Positions 10,180 to 20,949 of a stretch of 64,000 nucleotides of DNA are shown here, in pieces. The translations under genes were made by a program, and so were the position numbers. The stretch is taken from contig JAQPZY010001688.1 in NCBI GenBank assembly GCA_029931535.1, forward strand, positions 8,779,001 to 8,843,000, in the 5' to 3' direction. Positions within the stretch are counted from its first letter, which is position 1; every line of letters starts with the position of its first letter. This DNA comes from Margaritifera margaritifera. Lineage: Eukaryota; Mollusca; Bivalvia; Unionida; Margaritiferidae. The notes under the pieces are model-generated. The model saw only the letters and a program-made list of their open reading frames with translations. It was not told where the DNA came from and made no database searches.

Positions 10180-11955
10180 TAACTATCTACCACTTTGCTG
10201 TATTGTATTGATTCTTCAGCTTCATTGAGGAGCGCACAAAGGTGTATGCATCCCCAGCCCCCCCCCCCCCAGCTGAATACTCCACCAGCAGGTTGGTATC
10301 ATTAAATATCAACACTCTCTGTTGGACAACCAAAATAATGTTGTCCAGAGCCGCCATCTTTTGCAAAGCCATGTTCTGAAGGAGGTAACATTGTTACTCG
10401 CAGAAATGGAGGTAGAAGTATGGACCAACTGTAGCTCAGTGATGATAATAGTATTTATTTTAAAAAAAAAAAAATTTTGTGTCTGATCCTGGTATCTTAG
10501 GAGAAGAACATTGTGGTCTGACCCTGTCGTTTAGAACATCTTCGGTGTCAGGGCTTTAGGTGCGCAGTGGATCTCTGATGGAAGATAGGGTACTAGTAAA
10601 GAAACGTAATGTCTTAGAAGCTTTGTTGTTGACAGATTCTTGTTTTAATTCTACACAGAGCTTCATGTTGAGGACACCACATGCATGGGGAAGTCCACAC
10701 ACACATACCGGGATAGGAAAAAGTCTTTCGAATTGACGTAGAATATATTCAGCCATAACAAAATTGTCCCGCAGGAAGTAACACTTGGGTAGTTTCACTT
10801 TCCTGCCGCCACATCAGAGGAAAGCCAAATAAGAGAACACCGTAAGCCATCTCAAGCCATTCTTGGTCAGTGAATTTCTGTCTTAAACTAAAACACTGGG
10901 AGACCAGGTGTGATCCAAAACGAGAACAGATGAATTTCCTTCGTGTGTTGTGTATTTCCTATCTTACTTCAGCTGAGGTACAAGCTCATTGTAACATACA
11001 TGGATTCCCTAGTTCACCAGCGCGAAGAAACCTCTGCCAAGTTTGTTTAATATCTTTCTTCAGCCAAAAAAATGTAAGATTAAAAGACATGGATACACCA
11101 TTTAAGGAATATCTTAGGTCATTGAGTGGAATCTGAAACAGACGTATCACTGTCTGTGCAATATCATCAGAGGGTATCCTGAGGAGGTATCTCCCTTCTT
11201 GTCGTAACAGGTCACGTAGGACACCAACAAATATACCCTGAACACGGAGACATTTTTCATTCTTAAACATGTTCTCTTCTGGAATAAAGTAATGTGGGCT
11301 CTCCCCGAGTTCATACCAGTAACACACCATTTTCAAGCACCGCTCAGCACACACCAAATGGTTTTCGGGTTGCCACAGAGTTCTTTCTGTCATTTAAAAT
11401 ACATATCTCGCAGTGATAACTGGTTAAAGCTTTCTCTCCAACCATCTGGTCTATCAAATATTTCTTGATAATTTTCAGCAAAACATAACATGTATACTGA
11501 GTCTTATTAAATAGTCAGACTAGAAGTATTTCTCCTTATGAAATAGATATCCTCCACTCCAGGTGTTTTGCAGGACTTGATTGATGATCAATCGGCACCA
11601 GTAGAACACTAATCTGCTGAACGAGGGCTATATATATATATATATATTTTTTAATGGATAGTTGTAGGATGTGTATCTCGATATCCAATGAGATGCCTGG
11701 TCTGGCCAAGTTGTGGATCTCAATGCAACTAAATGATCGTGTAAACGTTTGTCACTTAACAACTGTGTTTTGGCAGGACCATGATGACTGATAGTATTCA
11801 AAGTTACTACACTGCAATTGTTGCACAAAGCAGATGGGCCGTATGTATCTAAATTAAGCAATTCATCCTGTCTATTGTATACCAATAATGGTCTATTTTC
11901 GTCTTCTGTCTGTAATTTGACATACCCTGGCGGTGTGTCCTCGTCACTGGCCATG
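10180..11955 (-). pseudogene. cGLR/Mab-21-like pseudogene, copy B
   Basis: On the minus strand this is a decayed paralogue of the better preserved copy at 41-43 kb. The 5' piece (11628-11954) starts MASDEDTPPGYVKLQ, matching the corresponding VSDKDIPPGHVKLQ of copy A. Later pieces share LEWRIS, QYTCYVLLK, GEKALTSYHC, LWQPENHLVC, YFIPEENMF and EGRYLLRIPSDD with copy A. The family has a nucleotidyltransferase fold; some members make cyclic dinucleotides that activate STING. Lesions include a TAA and a TGA near 11,500-11,540, a frameshift near 11,395, and loss of frame through 10.2-11.0 kb. A TA tract sits at 11,630. The upstream half with the catalytic motif is absent, replaced by simple repeats. 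It is certainly non-functional. Confidence 0.8.
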
Positions 11956-12053
11956 AAGAATTGAGGGTGATTTATTTAGGTTTCACAATAATAACATGGA
12001 CGATCATGATGATGAAGACGTTGATGAAACAACAACAGCAGCAGCAACAACAA

Positions 12054-12273
12054 CTGTTACAACAAGTCCAAGATAATATCAATGTTAATGACAATGATAC
12101 AACAACAACTGTTACAACAAGTCCAAGATAATATCAATGTTAATGACAATGATACAACAACAACTGTTACAACAAGTCCAAGATAATATCAATGTTAATG
12201 ACAATGATACAACAACAACTGTTACAACAAGTCCAAGATAATATCAATGTTAATGACAATGATACAACAACAA
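12054..12273. repeat. 55-bp tandem repeat, four copies
   Basis: Almost identical copies contain GTTACAACAAGTCCAAGATA followed by AATGTTAATGACAATGATAC. The array lies between copy B of the cGLR pseudogene and the trinucleotide tract. Confidence 0.92.
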
Positions 12274-12298
12274 CTGCGGCAGCAGCAACAACAAAAGT

Positions 12299-13020
12299 AA
12301 ATACTACTACTACTACTAAAACTATTACTACTACTGCTATTACTAAAACTATTACTACTACTGCTATTACTAAAACTATTAATACTACTACTACTACTAC
12401 TAAAACTATTACTACTACTACTATTACTAAAACTATTAATACTACTACAACTAATAATAATAAAACTATTACTAATACTACTACTAAAACTACTGCTACT
12501 ACTACTAATACTAAAACTATTAATATTACTACTACTACTACTAATACTAAAACTATTAATATTACTACTACTACTACTAATACTAAAACTATTACTACTA
12601 CTAATACTAAAACTATTAATACTACTATTACTAATATTAAAACTATTGCTAATACTACTACTAATACTAAAACTATTACTACTACTACTACTACTAATAC
12701 TAAAACTATTACTACTACTACTACTACTAATACTAAAACTATTACTACTACTACTAATACTAAAACTATTACTACTACTACTACTACTAATACTAAAACT
12801 ATTACTACTACTACTACTAATACTAAAACTATTACTAATACTACTACTACTAAAACTATTGTTATTACTACTACTACTACTACTAAAACTAATAGTAATA
12901 CTACTACTACTAATAGTAAAACTATTACTACTACTACTAGTACTAATACTAAAACTATTACTACTACTACTATTAATAATAATACTAAAACTATTACTAT
13001 TACTACCACTAATAATATAT
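12299..13020. repeat. Imperfect (ACT)n trinucleotide tract of about 720 bp
   Basis: ACT repeats are interrupted in phase by TAAAACTATT units at intervals of 20-40 bp. The long open frames on both strands (polythreonine-like on plus, valine/serine-rich on minus) are consequences of the trinucleotide period and are not genes. Confidence 0.97.
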
Positions 13021-13030
13021 AAAACTATTG

Positions 13031-13033
<3 letters not shown>

Positions 13034-13098
<65 letters not shown>
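13034..13098. repeat. (TA)n microsatellite
   Basis: About 32 uninterrupted TA dinucleotides lie directly after the ACT tract. Confidence 0.98.
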
Positions 13099-13099
<1 letters not shown>

Positions 13100-13141
13100 C
13101 ATAACAAAGCACAGACTGCATTAAAAAAATGTCCAGAAGGC

Positions 13142-13640
13142 AGTGAATATTTACGGTCTACCGTATTGCGTACGAGGCGACAGGACTATGGAAAACATGG
13201 AAATCACTAGATGTATGATAATGAGACATGGAGGCAACAGATTAAGCTTTATTGCTAGTCGCAGTGTCCATGATAAGCGTGTAGAAAGAATGTGGAAAGA
13301 ACTTAACAAAGTCGCCTATTGGTTTTACAATGATCTGTTTAAATTCACGAAGGAGCACAACGTGTTAGACTCAGATAACGAGAAACATATTTCTACGTTA
13401 CATTATGTCTTTCTACCCAGAATTTGCTCATCAGTTGACAAGTTTATTGGACAGTGGAACAACCATGGATTAGAAACGGCAGGAAATTGTTTGCCACTCG
13501 AGTTGTGGCACAGAGGTTATTTGCACGTGTATGCATGTATGTATGTATATCATGGATCATTTGGGAGGAAGGCTAGAGGGTTTAAAATTATACTGTTTCA
13601 AACAAGCGAATCCAGGAAGTCCAAAAGGTTTAGGTTATAA
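13142..13640 (+). pseudogene. Truncated integrase-core (DDE/rve-type) domain
   Basis: The 165-codon frame contains YGLPYCVRGDRTMEN, then FIASRSVHDKRVERMWKEL, WFYNDLF, LHYVFLPRI and NCLPLELW. This series matches a metazoan integrase-core family found in many fish and invertebrate proteins of transposon origin. GDRTMEN would carry the second acidic residue and RVERMW the glutamate of the triad. The segment with the first aspartate should lie upstream but is replaced by microsatellite sequence, so the domain is cut at its 5' end. The frame loses homology after about 13,520, where ATG-rich low-complexity residues begin. It could be a decayed retrocopy or transposon fragment; no termini were found for it. 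Confidence 0.7.
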
Positions 13641-15236
13641 TGGAGAGTTTATTCGAGGTTTGGTCTGCTCAAATCACGGTACAAGGTACACAATGTATGG
13701 TATACATCAGAACATCATGGTCCCGATCTAACACTCTTTATCAAAGTGTTACGACTAGGGGTAAATGTAACAAAAGAAAAGACTCAAACAAGCTTTCAAG
13801 ATTTAAAATACAAATATTTAATTTCCTAAAATATTAAAATATTTCAACAAACAATCAAAGTGAAAGAATTAAAATTAACTTACAGTATAGAATATCCTTA
13901 AAAGTCCTAAATCGTTCTAAAGTTCACTGATCCGGAAGTTAATCCAAATTATTCCGAATGAAGATTATTCCGAATGAAACCTCCAATGTGCTGGAGTGCC
14001 AACGAGAATCAGCTATATCCAAGTGTTATTAATTCCAAGTAATCCTTGTGAATATGGAATATCACACAAGTTCTATACATGTTTCCGCTAATTCCAACGG
14101 AGCTGCATAATTCTTAAAGTTTAAGTAGCAGTACTAAATCCAGAATGTACTGTCTAATAATATATCTCTGAAGCAGAATACCACACAAAATGAACCAATC
14201 TCGTTTATGACCTCTCAAGCTGTCGAACTATGATTATATCTTATTTATAGTCTCTGACTGCGCAAATCAAATAAAAACCCAATTATTCTACATCTCAAAT
14301 TAACATCTAGTTATTACGATCTTATTCTAACTTCTGGTCAACAAAATGAATCATTCCCTGTATTGCGACTTAAAAACAATTCTTTCTTTCTAGAAAACAA
14401 CCTTCTCCGAACCAATCAGAAACTAGGTTATACGTGACACCGCTAAAGTACCTGTGCACTGACGTTATTGCAAGTCAACAAAGTATTGACTTCTTATTGA
14501 ACCTAGATTCCAGGTCAAAACATTGAATGCTGGTCAAAAGGACAAACCTCACGCGCTGAATCACGTGATATGACTCATGCTTTAACCGACAATATTTTCC
14601 AAAGACCAATGTATTGAGTCACATGAAATTACCGTATACGTGCACTCTGCAAAACGACACCTATTAGACTGTTATACAGAGATCATAAAACTATACCATT
14701 ATTTAAAACCAAAATGATTCATAATTCCGTAGCAAAAGTAATTGTGAGGTTATATCTTTATAAAATGATAATGTGTGCAGTAAAACTTTGCATGTGTTTT
14801 GAGTCAAAAAGTGATGCTATAACATACTGACCAAAGTACGACATACTATACTTTAAATTTAATCCATCCTAGTTTTGGTAATTTTAAAAATGCACACCAA
14901 AATGTTTTAAATTCAACAGATTATTTTTTAGTAACATTGATAAGAAGCGATAATTTTACTTAATGATGACAGAATGCTAAAGTCAAACTCACGTTCTATC
15001 TCATCAATATTCAACTGTATACCAAACTTCAATAAAATCCAGTAGGAATAAATAATAATTGCGATGAAACATAAGCAGGCGAAGCAGACAACCAGTGGTC
15101 AAATAATGCCTCATATGATGATGTCAATTGTTGAAATTCAATCTCATGTGCGACCTCATTAAAATAAAACTGCAGGAGAAATTTCATGATGATAATAAAT
15201 AGCGCGATTGTGCAGAAATGAAATTGAGTTATCATG

Positions 15237-15385
15237 GAATATAATCCCACCTTAAAATGCAAAATAAATCCACTTCTTCAAACACGGGATATAATCCCAC
15301 CGTACAATGATAAATAAATCCACTTCTTCCAACACGGGATATAATCCCCACCATAAAATGCGAGAAAAAAAATCCACTTTTTCCA
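15237..15385. repeat. About 58-bp tandem repeat, two and a half copies
   Basis: Copies share AATAAATCCACTTCTTC and CACGGGATATAATCCC with small indels. Confidence 0.88.
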
Positions 15386-15657
15386 AGTTCTTATAAATTT
15401 AAAGCTGCATACCATTTCTGAAAATCCAGTTATAATTAAGGAGAGTTTTTTGTGCAGAAGCGAAAGTGGGACGGACGCAAGTAATGAACGATGGAAGGTC
15501 GCACAGAGTCTGGGAAAAGGGAAGGACGCAATAAAGTCTCAATTTAATACATTCCGTTTTTTTTTCTACAGAAAGTGGAAACTAAAAGGCATTACATGAA
15601 AAGCGTGGGCATTTGCAATTGAGCCATCAAAGTAGCTTTAGTTTCTTTTATTTGGGA

Positions 15658-15990
15658 CTGTCTAGCGAAAGAAAGTCAAGTTAATGGTTAATGTTATATA
15701 CGCTAAATAGACTGTCTAGCCAAAGAAAGTCAAGTTAATGTTATATACCGCTAAACAGACTGTCTAGCCAAAGAAAGTCCAGTTAATGCTATATACGCTA
15801 AATAGACTGTCTAGCCAAAGAAAGTCAAGTTAATGTTATATACGCTAAATAGACTGTCTAGCCAAAGGAAGTCAAGTTAATGTTATATACCGCTAAATAG
15901 ACTGTCTAGCCAAAGAAAGTCAAGTTAATGTTATATACCGCCAAACAGACTGTCTAGCCAAAGAAATTCAAGTTAATGTTATATACGCTA
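15658..15990. repeat. 46-48-bp minisatellite, about seven copies
   Basis: The unit contains GACTGTCTAGCCAAAGAAAG followed by TCAAGTTAATGTTATATAC and CGCTAAATA. Copies vary in length by one or two bases. No open frame crosses it. Confidence 0.93.
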
Positions 15991-18671
15991 TATTTTCTTT
16001 ATCAAGTAGTTACCTGCCATTGTTCATCATTACTAATAATTCTTTTTCGTTATTTTCGAACTTAGAATGATACTCTGCCAAACAGTTAAGAACAGATTGT
16101 CTGTGGATGAAAAAATGCAAGTAAAATAGCAGCCTGTGCCATTTCATTTGTATTAACAACAATACATATTAGGTAACGTTCTTACATTTCAAAGTGATCG
16201 ATTTAGCAGATAATTAAGTTTCTGAAACGGTTTGTCTTCTCGTGTTTGTCATCTTTTCATGGAAGTAACCTTATGGACTTCATAGAATACCAACATCTCC
16301 GGTTCGCATGAACGCAACATATCAAGACAGACATCAATAGTACATTCATTCTCAGCAACTTAGATTGAATGGTACACTTGATATCCTTGCAAAAAGAAAT
16401 CACGTTTGGGAATGAAAACATAATTAGTAAGGATTCTTGCTCCGTGAGAAACAGCGGAACACAGACATAAATACAAAAGTCGCAATCTATTGTACTTTAA
16501 CTGAGCTTTAATAGTTACACGTGACTGCCAAACGAGGATCGAAACGCGTGTTAAAAAAACATGACTCTGCAACGGAGATAACCTGGAGAAACACTTAATT
16601 GGCAGTTCTTCATATATACTGAACACATTGATATTAAAACAATGCAACGTAACAGTCATTAAGCATTATTTAAACAAAATAACAACATACTGACAGATGG
16701 AAAGACATAAACTTAAAAAAATAATATTAGTTAATATTAGGGTTTAAAGCGCTTTTCCATACGGTCCTAATTGTTAATAAAGTCTAGCAATCAAACACTG
16801 AAACAAAACGCAAGCTCTGGATCCAATATTGGAAGCAATTTTCACATTTAGACAAAAATAAATAAAAATACTCCTGTTGTGTAAACCTTGAATGTCCAGT
16901 ATGCCCAGTAGCAGAAGTAACATCTCATCACATACACGTGAAATCATGCGATGGGGAAGAGCGCAGCAATTGCCATGGTATCATTAGTTTAGATTCTTAT
17001 TTGCATTCTTCACTATGCGAAATCAAAGTATTGAGAATACTGATGATTTGGAAAGTTGAAGTGAGACTAAGTTACATAAAATCTGATGGTCCTGTAGTAT
17101 CTGGTGGAAGAACACAACTCCAGAGATATTGCTATTCATGGTCCTTTTAGTATCGTTAACATACTGCTCTAAATAATCTTGATACTATTTTTTCTGAATT
17201 TTCTTTTCTTTATATGTCACTAGAGAATTTGTATTAACATTTGAAACATTATTTGAGAAATTAATGTAATTTCCATTTAAAAACATTTTTACTATTATTT
17301 AAAGCATGACCACAAAGGAAAAAATATCCAAGGGATATAACTACTATCAGGTCTAATCATTTACCCATCAGAGCAGCGTCGGCCTTTCTTGTCAAGCCAG
17401 ATTGAACCTGAGATGTATGAAGCGGATTGATTTCCGTATTTTGGTGGTGTTGGTTGTGGTAGGGGAACCCAAAATTTGAAACAGCACAAAAGAGCTTGCA
17501 TAACAAAGTAGTACAGATGTTATGTATGATGTTTATATAATAAAATTATAAATATTTTAGGAAATTTCACATGTTTCTTGGCTTTAATATTTGCTCAAAC
17601 CTAAATGTTATGTATAAGGTTTACATGTTTAGCTATTGTCCTTGAATTAGGTTGTTTACTTAGTATTTGAGTTCGAGGACGGTTTTTGATTAACAAGTTG
17701 TTTATTTAATTTGAGGTCAGGGTTGATTTTATTTACAGATAAAACTAGAATTTAGTTTAGAATTATGTGCAAAAAGTCATGTCACCACAGGTAAAATTCC
17801 ATTAAGGCGACACAGTTTCTAGAACATTATGTCATGTGACCTATCTTTATATAAACCATGTTTAGTAGACAGTTTTCAGTTTCGACTTTACCATTAGCCT
17901 ATAAAGAGTCATTACAGTTCTGAAAAATCATTCCGAATTCAGAGAGAGGAATTATTTGTTTCTAAAGATTCACTGGATTTACTTATAGTACTAATTCCCT
18001 TTTTTGGATTTTGAATTGATTATTTTGGGATTTATGTTAACTTTTTCAAAGATATTCTGGAGTACTTCATTTTGGCATAACATAACATTAAAGACTACTG
18101 GCACATCAGCACATTAAAGACTAATGGTATATCAGAACATAACATATTATTGGCACATCAACATATTCAAGGATACAGTATTTCACTCGGAACATTCTAT
18201 ATTTTAGGACTTGTGATTAATACATTCTGAATTATTTTTGAAATTTAATTCGCAATATTGTAAGTGCCTTTTGATTTTCATTATAATTATCTTGAAATAA
18301 ATTGCTTGTTGAGTTTTACTTGATTTGTTGGTTTCACTTTCTTTCTGTAACATTTTTCTTAGACCATAGAGTCGTAACACAGACTACGATTTGTTTACTG
18401 ATTATATATGGACTAAATAACAGGTCAATAGTAGATATAATATGAGAGCACGAGGTTACCAACTATTAGGGATTTATTCGAAGAATAACAGTTTGAGAAA
18501 AGTCTGCAAGCTGACTTAAATGTCTTTCAAGCCAAGAGTTTCCTACTTACACATACTTAAGATCTACTCACTTTTGCCATGATTATACTGCAGTCCTATG
18601 ATGCATTCAAGTTTAAGTGTTCATGGTTTGGTAAGCGTCAATGTCCAAGACATTATTCCTAGCGGAACTTT

Positions 18672-18985
18672 GAACCAAAGAAATGGTCCATTTTAACGAC
18701 GCACACAGTATGATTTGACATCAGATGCTTTGAATAAAAATAAATTGTCTATTTTAACGACGCAGACAGTATGACTGGACATCAGACGTTTTGAATAAAA
18801 ATAAATGGTCCATTGTAACGACGCAGACAATATGATTGGACATTAGACGCTTTGAATACAAATAAATGGGCCATTGTAACGACGCAGACAATATGATTGG
18901 ACATCAGACGTTTTGACTACAAATTAAAGGTCCATTGTAACGACGCAGACAATATGATTGGACATCAGACGTTTTGAATACATAT
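18672..18985. repeat. About 61-bp minisatellite, five copies
   Basis: Each unit contains AACGACGCAGACAATATGAT, then TGGACATCAGACG, TTTTGAATA and AAATAAATGGTCCATT with scattered substitutions. Confidence 0.92.
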
Positions 18986-18989
18986 TTAT

Positions 18990-19368
18990 TTTAACACATT
19001 TGGGGCATTTAGATTAAAACTTCAAACTTTATTTATTTAACGTCGATAACAAAATACACTTCATCATCATATACGAGGCGATCTCAATGACTCTGATGTC
19101 ATTATGATGACACTGGTATTCTCGAAACTTTGTGGAAACAAAAATAAAAAAAGAATAAAAAAATTCCCTTAATATTAAGCTCAAAACCCGAATTCTTATA
19201 ACACAGTTAAAGTACAAATTCTAAGTAAATTAAATTTAGCACACTATTGTAGGCACCAAAGTAAAGCAGATCCTTAAAGTTTCATAATCTTAACTTTATT
19301 TTCAACGAAGCTGCAGTTTATAGAAATTTCATGAGTTCGAGATAAAATTGAGATTTTTCCTCAAACAA
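18990..19368. other. Noncoding AT-rich spacer
   Basis: I see no gene, repeat or conserved element here. Confidence 0.5.
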
Positions 19369-19482
19369 TGTAGAAATACAGGACATGGTCTTTAATGTAG
19401 AAATACAGGACATGGTCTTTAATGCAGAAATACAGGACATGGTCTTTAATGTAGAAATACAGGACATGGTCTTTAATGTGGA
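19369..19482. repeat. 27-bp minisatellite, four copies
   Basis: The unit GTAGAAATACAGGACATGGT plus CTTTAAT repeats four times. Because the period is a multiple of three, both strands stay open. Confidence 0.93.
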
Positions 19483-19805
19483 GGAAACTGTAGAACTGCG
19501 AGGAACTCATCGGTTTTTGGTTGACCACCACAAATCTGCAACGTGTCGGAACCAGAGAATCGAAATAACAACTGCAGAGGTGCATAGCGAGTGTGTTGCC
19601 GCCGCACCATCTGGGCCCAAATGAGATATATCAAAAAACAAGAAAAAAAACACAACAAAATAAATGTCTAAAGGATTGATGATGTTTATTGAAAGTCAAA
19701 ACAAAACTCTAACTCGATATATAATAATCTTCATTGACACATCCTCCAAGAAACTTAACAACAAACACCCAACAGGAAGTTCCTTGGTAAAAGTGAATAC
19801 CAGCA

Positions 19806-20050
19806 CAACATATTATTGTAAACCAGAGTCGTATAAAGGTAACATATTATTGTAAACCAGAGTCGTATACAGGTAACATATTATTGTAAACCAGAGTCGT
19901 ATACAGGTAACATATTATTGTAAACCAGAGTCGTATACAGGTAACATATTATTGTAAACCAGAGTCGTATACAGGTAACATATTATTGTAAACCAGAGTC
20001 GTATACAGGTAACATATTATTGTAAACCAGAGTCGTATACAGGTAACATA
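19806..20050. repeat. 34-bp minisatellite, seven copies
   Basis: The unit contains AACATATTATTGTAAACCAG and AGTCGTATACAGGT. Copies are nearly identical, which suggests recent expansion. Confidence 0.95.
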
Positions 20051-20163
20051 ACCCTCGACTTCCACATACATAATAACTTCACGTTTCAACTTTCACGGTG
20101 TTGCTAACACTACCAGTGCTTGTGTTCGTGTTTGGTTTGTCAGTAGACGATGACCGGGTGCAT

Positions 20164-20312
20164 ACACAAGCACTTGTTTCTATCAGTAGAAAGGAAAGGT
20201 GAAACTAATGATAGCACGCTCACCGACTCCCAATTAACACGTGCTAATTTGGAGTAGGGGCGAGTGTTATCATTGGTTTTCCCCTTTTTAACTGATAGTT
20301 ACAAGTGCCTGT
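20164..20312. mobile_element. 149-bp palindromic MITE with perfect 8-bp target duplication
   Basis: The element is an almost complete palindrome centred on AATTAACACGTGCTAATT near 20,240. The arms begin ACACAAGCACTTGT on the left and mirror ACAGGCACTTGT on the right, with CTATCAGT and AATGATA also mirrored. GGGTGCAT is duplicated exactly on both sides (20156-20163 and 20313-20320). An 8-bp duplication fits hAT-like or related transposases, though the termini are not the usual CAGTG. RNA copied from either strand would fold into a long hairpin. Confidence 0.88.
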
Positions 20313-20589
20313 GGGTGCATAGTGTTGTTGGTTAACTTTGTGTAAATATATTGTGCAGTTCCGAATCTACCCTTCCATGTGAAGTTACAATCAGGATTAC
20401 CCTTTGAACCTTGTTCAGCTTCCACAATTTCGTTAAATGTAGCACCAGATTATTCGAACTCGAATGCTATCGCGCCATGTTGTTGTTGTAATTGTTGAAA
20501 ATCCCTCTGTTGTCTTCGAAGCACCCCAGGTTGTAAACAGAGCAAAGGTGTAACTCTAATTAAATTTCATGACAGAATTATCTCCCATT

Positions 20590-20935
20590 TCATTCTCTAT
20601 TCCAGCTCGTTCTCGATTACTCCAGCTCACCCCACAATCTCTCCAGTTCATCCTCTCCTGCTCGACCTCTCTAGGCCACCCTATGATGTCTCCAGCCCAC
20701 CCTCTCCAGCTCACCCTACAATCTCTCCAGCTCACCAAACAATCACCCCAACTCGCTCTACGATCTCTCCAACTCACCCTACGAGTTCTCCAACTCGTCC
20801 TACGATCTCTCCAGCTCACTCTACGATTTCTCCAACGATCACTCCAGCTCACCCTACGATTTCTCCAGCGATCACTCCAGCTCACCCTACAACTCTCCAG
20901 CTCACCCTACGATATCTCCAGCTCATCCATTTTGA
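20590..20935. repeat. Degenerate minisatellite rich in CTCCAGCTCACCCTACGAT
   Basis: Units of about 18-24 bp with variable length alternate between CTCACCCTACGAT and TCTCCAGCTC forms. Both strands give open frames (Gln/Leu/Ser-rich on plus, Trp/Arg/Ser-rich on minus) with no independent sign of coding. Confidence 0.9.
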
Positions 20936-20949
20936 ACGATTTGGCGTTC

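Larger units (their letters stand above)
13746..18380. mobile_element. Possible 4.6-kb TIR-bounded non-autonomous element
   Basis: GTGTTACGACT at 13746-13756 is mirrored by AGTCGTAACAC at 18370-18380. A second weaker inverted match follows inside (ATGTAACA with AAAG on the left; the same complement on the right), and both ends are then A/C-rich. No target duplication is evident and no transposase-like frame occurs inside, which holds mostly AT-rich noncoding DNA and two minisatellites. An 11-bp match alone could be chance, so this is tentative. Confidence 0.35.

Noticed and set aside
12167..13009. Long open frames of 276-299 codons on both strands
   Set aside because: They translate an imperfect trinucleotide tract and have only two or three residue types.
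19806..20050. CRISPR-like array
   Set aside because: The 34-bp units are contiguous with no unique spacers, and the host is an animal. The same holds for the 37-, 30- and 27-bp arrays.
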